A DNA stretch of 64,000 nt from Sediminibacterium sp. FEMGT703S. GTDB lineage: Bacteria; Bacteroidota; Bacteroidia; Chitinophagales; Chitinophagaceae. The translations under genes were made by a program, and so were the position numbers. This document shows positions 37,311-44,877 of this stretch, in pieces. Position 1 is the stretch's first letter. Each line of letters starts with the position of its first letter. The notes under the pieces were generated by a model. It worked only from the letters and a program-made list of their open reading frames with translations. It ran no database searches and was not told the DNA's origin. The stretch is taken from assembly GCA_002786355.1 (NCBI GenBank), contig PGCO01000004.1:343297-407296 (forward strand), in the 5' to 3' direction.

Positions 37311-39128
37311 ATGAGTAACGAAGCCGTATTGCACGCACCTGCCGAAGCAGGTTTACATCACGAAGCACATGGTGATCACCATCATGAGCATCACCATGAG
37401 ACATTTATTTCTAAGTATGTCTTTAGCATGGACCATAAAATGATTGCGAAACAATTCCTAATTACTGGAATGGTTTGGGCAGTATTGGGTGGTTTAATGA
37501 GTGTACTTTTCCGTTTACAATTAGGCTATCCTGAAGCGAGTTTTCCTTGGTTAGAAGATATCTTAGGTAAATGGGCAGAAGGTGGTAAAATTACTCCTGA
37601 TGCATATTATGCTTTAGTTACTACACACGGTACCGTTTTGGTATTCTTTGTATTAACTGCAGGATTAAGCGGAACTTTTGCCAACTTCTTAATTCCATTA
37701 CAAATTGGAGCAAGGGACATGGCGTCTCCATTCATGAATATGTTAAGCTACTGGTTCTTCTTTGCAGCTAGTATTGTAATGTTATCTTCAATGTTTGTAG
37801 AGTTTGGACCATTCAGTGGTGGTTGGACTGCTTATCCTCCATTGAGTGCATTGGCTTCTGCATCTCCTGGTTCTGGTACAGGTATGGATTTATGGCTAAT
37901 TGCAATGGCATTATTTGTGGTATCATCATTACTTGGAGGCTTAAACTACATTGCTACAATTTTGAACATGCGTACAAAAGGAATGAGTATGACTCGTTTG
38001 CCTTTAACTATTTGGGCATTGTTCTTTACTGCAGTATTAGGAGTATTATCATTCCCTGTATTGTTCTCTGGATTTATCCTACTAATTTTTGATAGAAATT
38101 TCGGAACAAGTTTCTATTTATCTGATATATTCATCAACGGTGTTGGAGCATTGCCTAACGAAGGCGGTAGCGCTATCCTTTACCAGCACTTATTTTGGTT
38201 CTTAGGACACCCTGAAGTGTATATCATTCTTTTACCAGCAATGGGTATGGCTTCTGAAATTCTTTCAGTAAACTCTCGCAAACCCATCTTTGGTTATATG
38301 GCCATGGTTGGATCATTGTTTGCGATTGCCATATTAGCCTTCTTAGTTTGGGCACACCATATGTTCGTAACTGGATTGAATCCATTCCTTGGATCGGTGT
38401 TTGTATTACTTACATTATTAATTGCCGTTCCTTCTGCCATTAAAGTATTCAACTGGTTAACCACATTGTGGAGAGGTAATATTCGTTTCACTCCTGGTAT
38501 GATGTTCTCTATTGGATTTGTAAGCTTATTTATCTCTGGAGGTTTAACAGGTATTTGGTTAGGAAACTCTGCGTTGGATATTCACTTACACGACACTTAT
38601 TTTGTAATTGCTCACTTCCACATTGTAATGGGTGTTGCAAGTATGTTTGGAATGTTTGCTGGTATTTACCACTGGTTCCCTAAAATGTATGGTCGTTACA
38701 TGAATAACACGCTTTCTTACCTACACTTCTGGATTACTTTAGCTGGGGCATACATGATTTTCTGGCCAATGCACTACCAAGGTTTAGCAGGTATGCCAAG
38801 AAGATATTATGACTACAGTGTTTGGGAAAGCTTTAAACAATTTGCTGAATTAAATAGATTCATTAGCACTGTTGCAATGATTGTATTTGCTGCTCAGTTG
38901 TTGTTCTTGTTTAACTTCTTCTACTCTGTTTTTAAAGGTAGAAAAGTAACTACACAAAACCCTTATGGTTCAAATACTTTAGAGTGGACTACTCCAGTTA
39001 ATCCTGGTCATGGTAACTGGGTAGGAGAAATTCCTGAAGTACATCGTTGGGCTTATGATTATGGTAAGGATGGAAAAGAATTTATTTCCCAGACTACACC
39101 GGTGGGAGCCGACGAAAGCAGTCACTAA
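37311..39128 (+). CDS. coxA: Cytochrome c oxidase subunit I
   Basis: The 605-residue catalytic subunit has 12 or more helices and carries heme a, heme a3 and CuB. CuB and crosslink residues are in GHPEVYIILLP and WAHHMFVTG, and the heme ligands are in HDTYFVIAHFHIVMG plus an early TTHGT. The GHPEVY glutamate marks an A1-type (D-channel) heme-copper oxidase. The N-terminus before the first helix is very histidine-rich (HHEAHGDHHHEHHHE). A terminator follows the stop codon. Confidence 0.96.
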   Translation: MSNEAVLHAPAEAGLHHEAHGDHHHEHHHETFISKYVFSMDHKMIAKQFLITGMVWAVLGGLMSVLFRLQLGYPEASFPWLEDILGKWAEGGKITPDAYYALVTTHGTVLVFFVLTAGLSGTFANFLIPLQIGARDMASPFMNMLSYWFFFAASIVMLSSMFVEFGPFSGGWTAYPPLSALASASPGSGTGMDLWLIAMALFVVSSLLGGLNYIATILNMRTKGMSMTRLPLTIWALFFTAVLGVLSFPVLFSGFILLIFDRNFGTSFYLSDIFINGVGALPNEGGSAILYQHLFWFLGHPEVYIILLPAMGMASEILSVNSRKPIFGYMAMVGSLFAIAILAFLVWAHHMFVTGLNPFLGSVFVLLTLLIAVPSAIKVFNWLTTLWRGNIRFTPGMMFSIGFVSLFISGGLTGIWLGNSALDIHLHDTYFVIAHFHIVMGVASMFGMFAGIYHWFPKMYGRYMNNTLSYLHFWITLAGAYMIFWPMHYQGLAGMPRRYYDYSVWESFKQFAELNRFISTVAMIVFAAQLLFLFNFFYSVFKGRKVTTQNPYGSNTLEWTTPVNPGHGNWVGEIPEVHRWAYDYGKDGKEFISQTTPVGADESSH

Positions 39129-39169
39129 TAATGATTTACTGAGTAATTTTTTATTCAGTTGAAATACTT

Positions 39170-39201
39170 CAATGCTCCCGGATAACGGGAGCATTGTTTT
39201 T
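39170..39201 (+). terminator. Intrinsic terminator after coxA
   Basis: CAATGCTCCCG-GATAA-CGGGAGCATTG is an 11-bp stem followed by TTTTT. It overlaps the upstream end of the track's ctaB ORF, which supports the later ATG for ctaB. It splits the cluster into two expression levels. Confidence 0.85.
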
Positions 39202-39217
39202 AAACTACAACGACGGA

Positions 39218-40126
39218 ATGACAAAATCCAGTGAGCATAGGGTAGAAAGCCAAAGTTTTTCTTTAGCAGCGAAAGTTAAAGACTACATGCTGTTGATAAA
39301 GTTTACTTTAAGCTTTACAGTCGTGTTCTCTTGTGTTATTTGTTATTTACTAGCTCCTAAAGTAGTTGAATACGATTGGTACATGATTCTATTGCTATTT
39401 TTAGCGGGGATGTTAATTACAGGAAGTGCTAATGCAATTAACCAGGCAGTAGAAAAAGATACCGATGCCATGATGAAGCGTACTGCAAAACGTCCAGTAG
39501 CCAATGGAAGCATGAGCCAAAATGAAGCGTACACTTTTGCAGTAATTGCAGGAATTGTAGGTGTAGGTATGATGTGGTATTTTTTTAATTTGTCTTCAGC
39601 CTTGGTTTCCGCATTTAGCTTATTCTTATATTCTTTCATTTATACACCACTTAAGAAAATAAATTCCATTGCTGTATTGATAGGAGCTTTGCCTGGAGCA
39701 TTGCCTTGTTTAATTGGCTGGGTTGCGGGTAATGATGATTTTTCAATAGGAGGTTGGGTTTTGTTTGGTATGCAATTTTTGTGGCAATTCCCCCATTTTT
39801 GGGCTATTGCTTGGGTTGCACATGAAGACTATTCAAAAGCGGGTTTTAAATTATTACCAGCTGATAAGGGACCTACAAAGTTTACGGCAATACAAACCAT
39901 CATGTATTCATTTTTAATGATTCCTATTGGGATGGCACCTTATTTCATTGGCTTATCAGGTATTACCAGTTTGTGGATTGTATTGGTTTGTAATTTGTTC
40001 ATGGTTTTTCAAAGTGCGCGTTTATATAAAGAAATGGATGTGAAAGCAGCCAGGAGAGTGATGTTCAGCAGTTATATTTATTTGCCTATTGTATTGCTTG
40101 CATTACTGGCAGATAAAATTGGTTAA
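39218..40126 (+). CDS. ctaB: Protoheme IX farnesyltransferase (heme O synthase)
   Basis: This UbiA-type prenyltransferase makes heme O, the precursor of heme A for the oxidase. The prenyl-diphosphate motif is NQAVEKDTDAMMKRTAKRP and a second acidic loop appears later (WVAHEDYSKAG). About nine membrane helices fill 302 residues. The track's TTG start at 39194 lies inside the upstream terminator, so ATG 39218 is chosen. No heme A synthase (ctaA) is visible in the window. Confidence 0.93.
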   Translation: MTKSSEHRVESQSFSLAAKVKDYMLLIKFTLSFTVVFSCVICYLLAPKVVEYDWYMILLLFLAGMLITGSANAINQAVEKDTDAMMKRTAKRPVANGSMSQNEAYTFAVIAGIVGVGMMWYFFNLSSALVSAFSLFLYSFIYTPLKKINSIAVLIGALPGALPCLIGWVAGNDDFSIGGWVLFGMQFLWQFPHFWAIAWVAHEDYSKAGFKLLPADKGPTKFTAIQTIMYSFLMIPIGMAPYFIGLSGITSLWIVLVCNLFMVFQSARLYKEMDVKAARRVMFSSYIYLPIVLLALLADKIG

Positions 40127-40144
40127 CCATTAAAAAAAATAAAA

Positions 40145-40720
40145 ATGAGTACGATAGCAAATGAAGCACCCAAAAGAATTCACCCACACAAATTTACTTT
40201 GTGGGTTGCAATGGGTAGTATCATTATGATGTTTGCTGGTTTAACCAGTGCTTATATTGTAAAAAAGAATCAAAGCAGCTGGCTTGAGTTTGATTTGCCA
40301 GTTGTGTTCATGTATTCTACATTAGTAATCATGCTTAGTAGTGTAACCGTTCATTTAGCTGCAAAAGCATTTAAGGCAAGGGAAATGAGCCGTTATAGAA
40401 TGCTAATAACGGTAACTGCCATATTGGGTTTGGCTTTTATGGGATTACAGATTTTGGGTTTCATGGATTTAGAAGCAAGGAATATAGCACTTACTGGTGC
40501 TAGAAGTAATTCTGCAGCTTCCTTTTTACTAGTTATAACCGGATTGCATATGCTTCACGTATTAGGCGGGGTAATTGCATTGATGGTGATGTTTATTAAA
40601 GCTTATGTAAGTAGTGTTAAAAATTACAGTAGTTTATCCATAGAATTGGTGGGTACTTACTGGCATTTTGTAGATATACTTTGGATTTATTTATTCATCT
40701 TTTACAATTGGATTAGCTAA
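40145..40720 (+). CDS. Cytochrome c oxidase subunit III family protein (first copy)
   Basis: The 191-residue membrane protein has five predicted helices and the conserved subunit III end GTYWHFVDILWIYLFIFYNW. An internal LHMLHVLGGVIALMVMFIK helix matches the family. The N-terminal PHKFTLWVAMGSIIMMFAGL resembles a subset that stands beside a second subunit III gene in Bacteroidota clusters. It is 18 bp after ctaB. Confidence 0.88.
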   Translation: MSTIANEAPKRIHPHKFTLWVAMGSIIMMFAGLTSAYIVKKNQSSWLEFDLPVVFMYSTLVIMLSSVTVHLAAKAFKAREMSRYRMLITVTAILGLAFMGLQILGFMDLEARNIALTGARSNSAASFLLVITGLHMLHVLGGVIALMVMFIKAYVSSVKNYSSLSIELVGTYWHFVDILWIYLFIFYNWIS

Positions 40721-40795
40721 TTACAAAAAAGTTGTCTTTTATGCATCTTTTTTCAACTCTAGCCAATACTTTTGTGTACGAAATTTTACTTTAAT

Positions 40796-41476
40796 ATGGC
40801 AACAACTGCAACAGCACCTACCACTAAATCATGGAGTGGAGGTAAGAGTCCCTTTAACGTAGAGTACGGTAAAGTAATGATGTGGTATTTTCTCATGAGT
40901 GATGCCTTTACATTCGGAGCATTCTTGATATCATACGGCACTATTCGTTTTTCTACCAACGGATGGCCTGACCCTAACGAAGTATTTAAGAGCTTTCCAT
41001 TTGCTCCAGAAGGCATGAATGCTCCCTTGGTGTTCGTGAGTATCATGACTTTTATTTTGATCATCAGTTCTGTAACGATGGTTCTAGCTGTACAAGCTGG
41101 TCATAATATGGACAAAAAAGGGGTAGTTAAAAATCTTATCTGGACCATCATCGGTGGTATCGCGTTTTTGTCTTGTCAAGCATGGGAGTGGAATCACTTA
41201 CACCATGAAGGTGCTTGGTGGGGTAGCAATCCATTCTTAAACCACGATGGTACAGCTTCTTCAACCAACTTTACCAACTACTTCTTTACCATCACCGGAT
41301 TCCATGGGTTTCACGTATTTTCTGGTGTAATTATAAATATCATCATGCTAATTATGGCAATGACCAATAAATTTGAAGAAAGAGGTCATTACTTAATGAT
41401 TGAAAAAGCTGGGTTATACTGGCACTTTGTAGACTTAGTTTGGGTATTTGTATTTACTTGTTTCTATTTGATTTAA
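40796..41476 (+). CDS. coxC: Cytochrome c oxidase subunit III (second copy)
   Basis: The 226-residue subunit III has the usual C-terminal GLYWHFVDLVWVFVFTCFYL and the internal FHGFHVFSGVIINIIMLI helix. It is longer than the preceding copy, with an extra loop (NHLHHEGAWWGSNPFLN). The track starts at GTG 40772; ATG 40796 gives MATTATAPTTKSW and is preferred. The pair presumably assemble together or in alternative oxidase forms. Confidence 0.92.
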   Translation: MATTATAPTTKSWSGGKSPFNVEYGKVMMWYFLMSDAFTFGAFLISYGTIRFSTNGWPDPNEVFKSFPFAPEGMNAPLVFVSIMTFILIISSVTMVLAVQAGHNMDKKGVVKNLIWTIIGGIAFLSCQAWEWNHLHHEGAWWGSNPFLNHDGTASSTNFTNYFFTITGFHGFHVFSGVIINIIMLIMAMTNKFEERGHYLMIEKAGLYWHFVDLVWVFVFTCFYLI

Positions 41477-41504
41477 TTAACTCATTCATAGCTAATATTA
41501 TTTT

Positions 41505-41951
41505 ATGTCACATACAGCAGAACATAACGAACATGCAGGTGGAGGAACCAAAGAAGTAATCCGTATCACGGTAATTCTTACAGTACTAACCATTATTGAA
41601 TTATTAATTGGTTTTTGGATGATTGATATTCCATTAACCAGCGAAGGACTAAGATTGGCGCTTAAGGGAACCATTGTTATTTTGATGATGGCAAAAGCCT
41701 TTTATATTGTTGCTTATTTTATGCACTTAAAGCATGAAATGAAGAATCTAATTATGACTATTGTAGTTCCTTTGGCTTTGTTTATTTGGTTTATCATTGC
41801 TTTTTTATATGATGGTAACTCATTTAAAAACTTACGTAATACCTACGATCCTTACTTTAAAGAGCAAAGCACCATTAAAGTAGAGAAAAAGGCGCATGGG
41901 ACAACAGAGAAACATGAAACTCCAAAGGATGGTAAAAAAGCTAGCCACTAG
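41505..41951 (+). CDS. coxD: Cytochrome c oxidase subunit IV (prokaryotic type)
   Basis: This small 148-residue subunit has three helices (ITVILTVLTIIELLIGFWMI, GTIVILMMAKAFYIVAYFM and IVVPLALFIWFIIAFL) and the YFMHLKHE motif of bacterial subunit IV. The N-terminus has several histidines and the C-terminal tail is lysine-rich. A strong terminator follows the stop. Confidence 0.88.
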   Translation: MSHTAEHNEHAGGGTKEVIRITVILTVLTIIELLIGFWMIDIPLTSEGLRLALKGTIVILMMAKAFYIVAYFMHLKHEMKNLIMTIVVPLALFIWFIIAFLYDGNSFKNLRNTYDPYFKEQSTIKVEKKAHGTTEKHETPKDGKKASH

Positions 41952-41988
41952 TTTATTTATTATCCAGAATATATTTTATTCATTAATG

Positions 41989-42016
41989 AACCATCGCTGC
42001 ATTGCGATGGTTTTTT
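41989..42016 (+). terminator. Intrinsic terminator after coxD
   Basis: AACCATCGC-TGCATT-GCGATGGTT is a 9-bp stem followed by TTTT. It lies 37 bp after coxD and just before the SCO gene, inside the track's upstream extension of that ORF. Confidence 0.85.
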
Positions 42017-42028
42017 ATTAATACAATT

Positions 42029-42841
42029 ATGAAAAAGAAAGCGATACTCGGTTTACTGGTAGCATTGGGTGTTCCAATTTCTTGCTATCTCTGGTTAAAA
42101 AATGCTAGTGAGACTGCAGTGGTTATGCCTAGGCATTATTTACTAGATACGGTAATTACCAAAGTAGAAAGGGGTAAGTCTATAACAGATACCATTTGGC
42201 ATACAACCAAAAATATCAAGCTAAGGAATCAGTTAGGGGATAGTGTGAGTTTATATGATCCTCAGGGTAAAATTATTGTAGCCGATTTCTTTTTTACAAG
42301 TTGCAGGAGTATATGCCCTAGGCTTACTAGAAATATGTCAACATTACAGCAATCTTTTAAGAAAGGGGGTAATGTTCGCAACAAGATTGATACTTCTATT
42401 GTTCATTTTATGTCGTTTACAGTAGACCCAGAAAATGATTCAGTTGCTGTATTAAAAAAATACGCAGATCGCTTTGATGTGATTCACGATAATTGGTGGT
42501 TTTTAACAGGGAATAAAAAAGACATTTATCAATTTGCGTTTGAAGAGTTAAAAGTAGACCAGTTTAGTGAGGAGCCGGTAAGTCCAGACTTTGTTCATAC
42601 TAGTAGATTTGTTTTAATTGATCGCGCTCATAGAGTAAGAGGGTATTACAATGGTTTAGATAGCTCAGAAATGAAAAAATTGGCAAGAGATATAGGGCTA
42701 CTAATGTTAGAAAAAGACGGTACAAAAAAGAGTGGAATATTCAGAAAAATGTTAGACCTGAGTTGGCTTTGGTTAATTATTGTTTCTGCAATTATATTCT
42801 TTGTTGTGTATATGCAGGGAAGAAGAAAAATCAATGGATAA
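42029..42841 (+). CDS. SCO1/SenC-type copper chaperone with C-terminal membrane helix
   Basis: This thioredoxin-fold protein delivers copper to the CuA site of CoxB. The copper-binding CxxxC is in FTSCRSICPR and the ligand His is likely in DFVHTSRFVLID. Besides the N-terminal anchor (AILGLLVALGVPISCYLWL) there is an unusual C-terminal transmembrane helix (LWLIIVSAIIFFVVYMQG). The ATG at 42029 replaces the track's 42002, which lies in the preceding terminator. Length is 270 residues. Confidence 0.88.
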   Translation: MKKKAILGLLVALGVPISCYLWLKNASETAVVMPRHYLLDTVITKVERGKSITDTIWHTTKNIKLRNQLGDSVSLYDPQGKIIVADFFFTSCRSICPRLTRNMSTLQQSFKKGGNVRNKIDTSIVHFMSFTVDPENDSVAVLKKYADRFDVIHDNWWFLTGNKKDIYQFAFEELKVDQFSEEPVSPDFVHTSRFVLIDRAHRVRGYYNGLDSSEMKKLARDIGLLMLEKDGTKKSGIFRKMLDLSWLWLIIVSAIIFFVVYMQGRRKING

Positions 42842-42859
42842 AAAATAAAAATATAGAAA

Positions 42860-43444
42860 ATGCTTAAACCTAGTATTGCGAAGAATGATCGTATGGCCAA
42901 TTGGTTAATTGGCATATTTTCTTTGGTGGTATTTCTTATTGTAGTTGTACTTAGTAAATTTAAACTAGACGTAGAGATAGGATTTGATGTACATATTTTT
43001 GCGACTATTAATGCTTTTGTAAACGCTACTATTGCCGTGGTATTAGTAGCAGCTTTGATTGCTGTTAAAAAGAAAAACTATGAGTTACATAAGAAATTTA
43101 TGATGACAGCTCTAGTTCTATCAATCCTTTTCTTATTATCCTATATAGCCCACCACCTATTGGCAGGGGAAGCAAAATTTGGAGATGTAAATCATGATGG
43201 TATTGTAGATGATGCAGAGAAATTGGCAGTAGGTTCCATGCGAATAGTCTATCTCATTATTTTAGCTACACATATTATTTTAGCTGCAGTTATTTTACCC
43301 TTTATTTTATTTACTGCTTACCGTGGTTTAACTGGTGAGTTTCCAGCGCATAAAAAAATTGCTAGAATTACTTGGCCGTTGTGGTTTTATGTAGCGGTAA
43401 CTGGTCCAGTTGTTTACTTTATGATTAGTCCTTACTACAACTAA
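42860..43444 (+). CDS. DUF420 membrane protein, oxidase assembly (YozB/CtaM-like), with EF-hand-like loop
   Basis: This 194-residue, five-helix protein of the DUF420 family is 18 bp after the SCO gene. Related CtaM/YozB proteins are needed for heme-copper oxidase assembly. Family features are conserved histidines in the helices (FDVHIFATINAF, ELHKKFM, YIAHHLL and THIILAAV). Between two helices is a loop DVNHDGIVDDAE that fits the calcium-binding EF-hand/dockerin pattern DxNxDGxxxxxE, which I do not remember as a general DUF420 feature. Confidence 0.85.
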   Translation: MLKPSIAKNDRMANWLIGIFSLVVFLIVVVLSKFKLDVEIGFDVHIFATINAFVNATIAVVLVAALIAVKKKNYELHKKFMMTALVLSILFLLSYIAHHLLAGEAKFGDVNHDGIVDDAEKLAVGSMRIVYLIILATHIILAAVILPFILFTAYRGLTGEFPAHKKIARITWPLWFYVAVTGPVVYFMISPYYN

Positions 43445-43544
43445 TCAGCTTAAATACCCTTACTACCAGTAGTGCAGTTTCGGATGGGGATCTTTGCTGC
43501 ATCTACTGATATAATAAGGTATTGCTGAATTGGGGGGATTGTAA

Positions 43545-43883
43545 TCAAGCTTTTTTGGTTAGTATAAGCAGTTCATTTGCTTGCACTTCCGTGGCATATC
43601 TTTTTACACCTTGCTTATCGGTGTAATTGCGATTGATCAATTTGCCTTCAATCACTACTTCTGTCCCTTTTACGAGGTACTTCTCGGCAATATCAGCCAG
43701 CTTACCCCAGGCTACTACATTATGCCACTGGGTCTCAGTTACTTTTTCACCTTTGGCATTTTTGTAATTTTCATTTGTTGCTACACTTAAGTGAGCTACT
43801 TTTTTGTCTTCGCCAATCGATTTTACTTCAGGATCTTGTCCTAGGTTTCCAATTAATTGGACTTTGTTTTTAACTGCGTTCAT
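43545..43883 (-). CDS. ssb: Single-stranded DNA-binding protein (short form)
   Basis: This OB-fold protein of 112 residues starts MNAVKNKVQLIGNLGQDPEV and carries WHNVVAWGKLADIAEKYLVKG, the SSB core. It stops right after the core (LLILTKKA) with no glycine-rich linker and no acidic DDDIPF-type tail. It is therefore probably a secondary SSB that cannot recruit partners by the usual tail. A terminator-like hairpin lies in its 5' leader. Confidence 0.9.
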   Translation of the reverse strand: MNAVKNKVQLIGNLGQDPEVKSIGEDKKVAHLSVATNENYKNAKGEKVTETQWHNVVAWGKLADIAEKYLVKGTEVVIEGKLINRNYTDKQGVKRYATEVQANELLILTKKA

Positions 43884-43906
43884 AACGGTTCAGTTTAAAG
43901 TTTGGT

Positions 43907-43927
43907 AAAAAAAGCAGTGCGTACTGC
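43907..43927 (-). promoter_or_regulatory. Terminator-like hairpin in the ssb leader
   Basis: On the minus strand GCAGT-ACGC-ACTGC is followed by seven T, 24 nt before the ssb start codon. The stem is short (5 bp plus a possible G-T pair), so it may be a weak attenuator. Confidence 0.4.
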
Positions 43928-43988
43928 CGTTAACACAACAAATATGCATAGCCCAATTTATTCGTTCACTATTTTAAACATCTAATGG

Positions 43989-44013
43989 CGTTTATAAACG
44001 TTTGCAAACGTTT
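43989..44013. promoter_or_regulatory. Overlapping palindromes (two AAACGTTT half-turn repeats), LacI-type operator candidate
   Basis: CGTTTATAAACG (43989-44000) and AAACGTTTGCAAACGTTT (43996-44013) are both perfect palindromes and overlap. Together they give two AAACGTTT cores exactly 10 bp apart, one helical turn. AAACGTTT centred on CG is the usual LacI/GalR-family core. They lie between ssb and the zinc-ribbon gene, which diverge. No LacI-type regulator gene is in the window. Confidence 0.55.
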
Positions 44014-44121
44014 GTTGGTAATTCAGTACCGTTAAAATGCGGGTTATACATCGTATTTGTACAGCGGCAGTTATTTGTTTTCTTGATTATTTTCAAAGCC
44101 TAAGAATCAACTTTTTATTTT

Positions 44122-44493
44122 ATGCAAGAAAACCTTAAACAGTGTTTGCATTGTACTAAAAAAATTACAGGCAGAACCGACAAGAAATTTTGTAGTAATC
44201 ATTGTAGAAGTAGCTACCATAATATTTTATATGGCGATAGAAGTAATTATATGAGAAGAGTCAATGGCTTGTTGATGCGAAACAGAAAAATACTTTCCGA
44301 TTTATTTGAATTAAATAGATCAGGAGCAACAATTCCTTTAAGTGAATTATACCTGAAGGGGTTTAGTACTAGTCATTTTACACATCAACAGAAAAAATCA
44401 GGAAGCCTATTATTAACCTATTGTTACGATTATGGGTATCATTTTATTGGGAAAGACACAGTTAAAATTGTACAACAATTTAATAGCGAATAG
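44122..44493 (+). CDS. Small zinc-ribbon protein of unknown function
   Basis: I do not recognise the function. The 123-residue protein starts with a four-cysteine ribbon (CLHCTKKI ... [11 protein letters not shown]), of the kind that binds one zinc ion, followed by a basic helical region ([19 protein letters not shown]). Such proteins may bind nucleic acid, but this is inference. Its last 14 bp overlap the end of rlpA on the other strand. Confidence 0.72.
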   Translation: MQENLKQCLHCTKKITGRTDKKFCSNHCRSSYHNILYGDRSNYMRRVNGLLMRNRKILSDLFELNRSGATIPLSELYLKGFSTSHFTHQQKKSGSLLLTYCYDYGYHFIGKDTVKIVQQFNSE

Positions 44494-44833
44494 TTACTTT
44501 AGTTATACCTGTATTGACCATATCAATTTTTTTGGCCGCTTTTTTACTCAAGTCGATAATTCTACCTTGAATAAAAGGACCTCTATCATTAATTCGAACT
44601 TTAACTGATTGGCCATTACTGAGATTAGTCACTTTTACTTTGGTGCCAAATGGTAAAGTTTTATGTGCTGCAGTGAATTTACGTTGTCTAAAAATTTCGC
44701 CATTACTGGTTTTTCTTCCATCGTATTTGTCTGCATAATAAGAGGCCATCCCATTTTCACTTCCTTTTCTAAAGCAACTAGTGGATGCAGCAGAAATAAT
44801 CAATAGCACTAAAAAAACAATAGGCTTTTTCAT
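44480..44833 (-). CDS. rlpA: RlpA-like double-psi beta-barrel protein (septal ring lytic transglycosylase family)
   Basis: The 117-residue protein is a short RlpA, secreted with an N-terminal hydrophobic signal that ends near a cysteine (AASTSC) and is possibly lipid-linked. The core has the RlpA signature [38 protein letters not shown] and [18 protein letters not shown], including the catalytic-type Asp/His pair. There is no SPOR domain, so it would not bind denuded glycan by that route. A hairpin overlaps its start codon. Confidence 0.88.
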   Translation of the reverse strand: MKKPIVFLVLLIISAASTSCFRKGSENGMASYYADKYDGRKTSNGEIFRQRKFTAAHKTLPFGTKVKVTNLSNGQSVKVRINDRGPFIQGRIIDLSKKAAKKIDMVNTGITKVTIRY

Positions 44834-44855
44834 TCTATAAGAACGAAAAAGCCTA
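44811..44855 (-). terminator. Terminator-like hairpin overlapping the rlpA start codon
   Basis: On the minus strand TAGGCTTTTTC and GAAAAAGCCTA form an 11-bp stem around a 13-nt loop, followed by TTGTTTTTTT. The right arm contains codons 2-4 of rlpA (after ATG) and the T-run is codons 5-9. It could end the gcvT transcript and restrict rlpA expression. Confidence 0.6.
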
Positions 44856-44877
44856 CGAATTATTGGATTGAGTAAGA

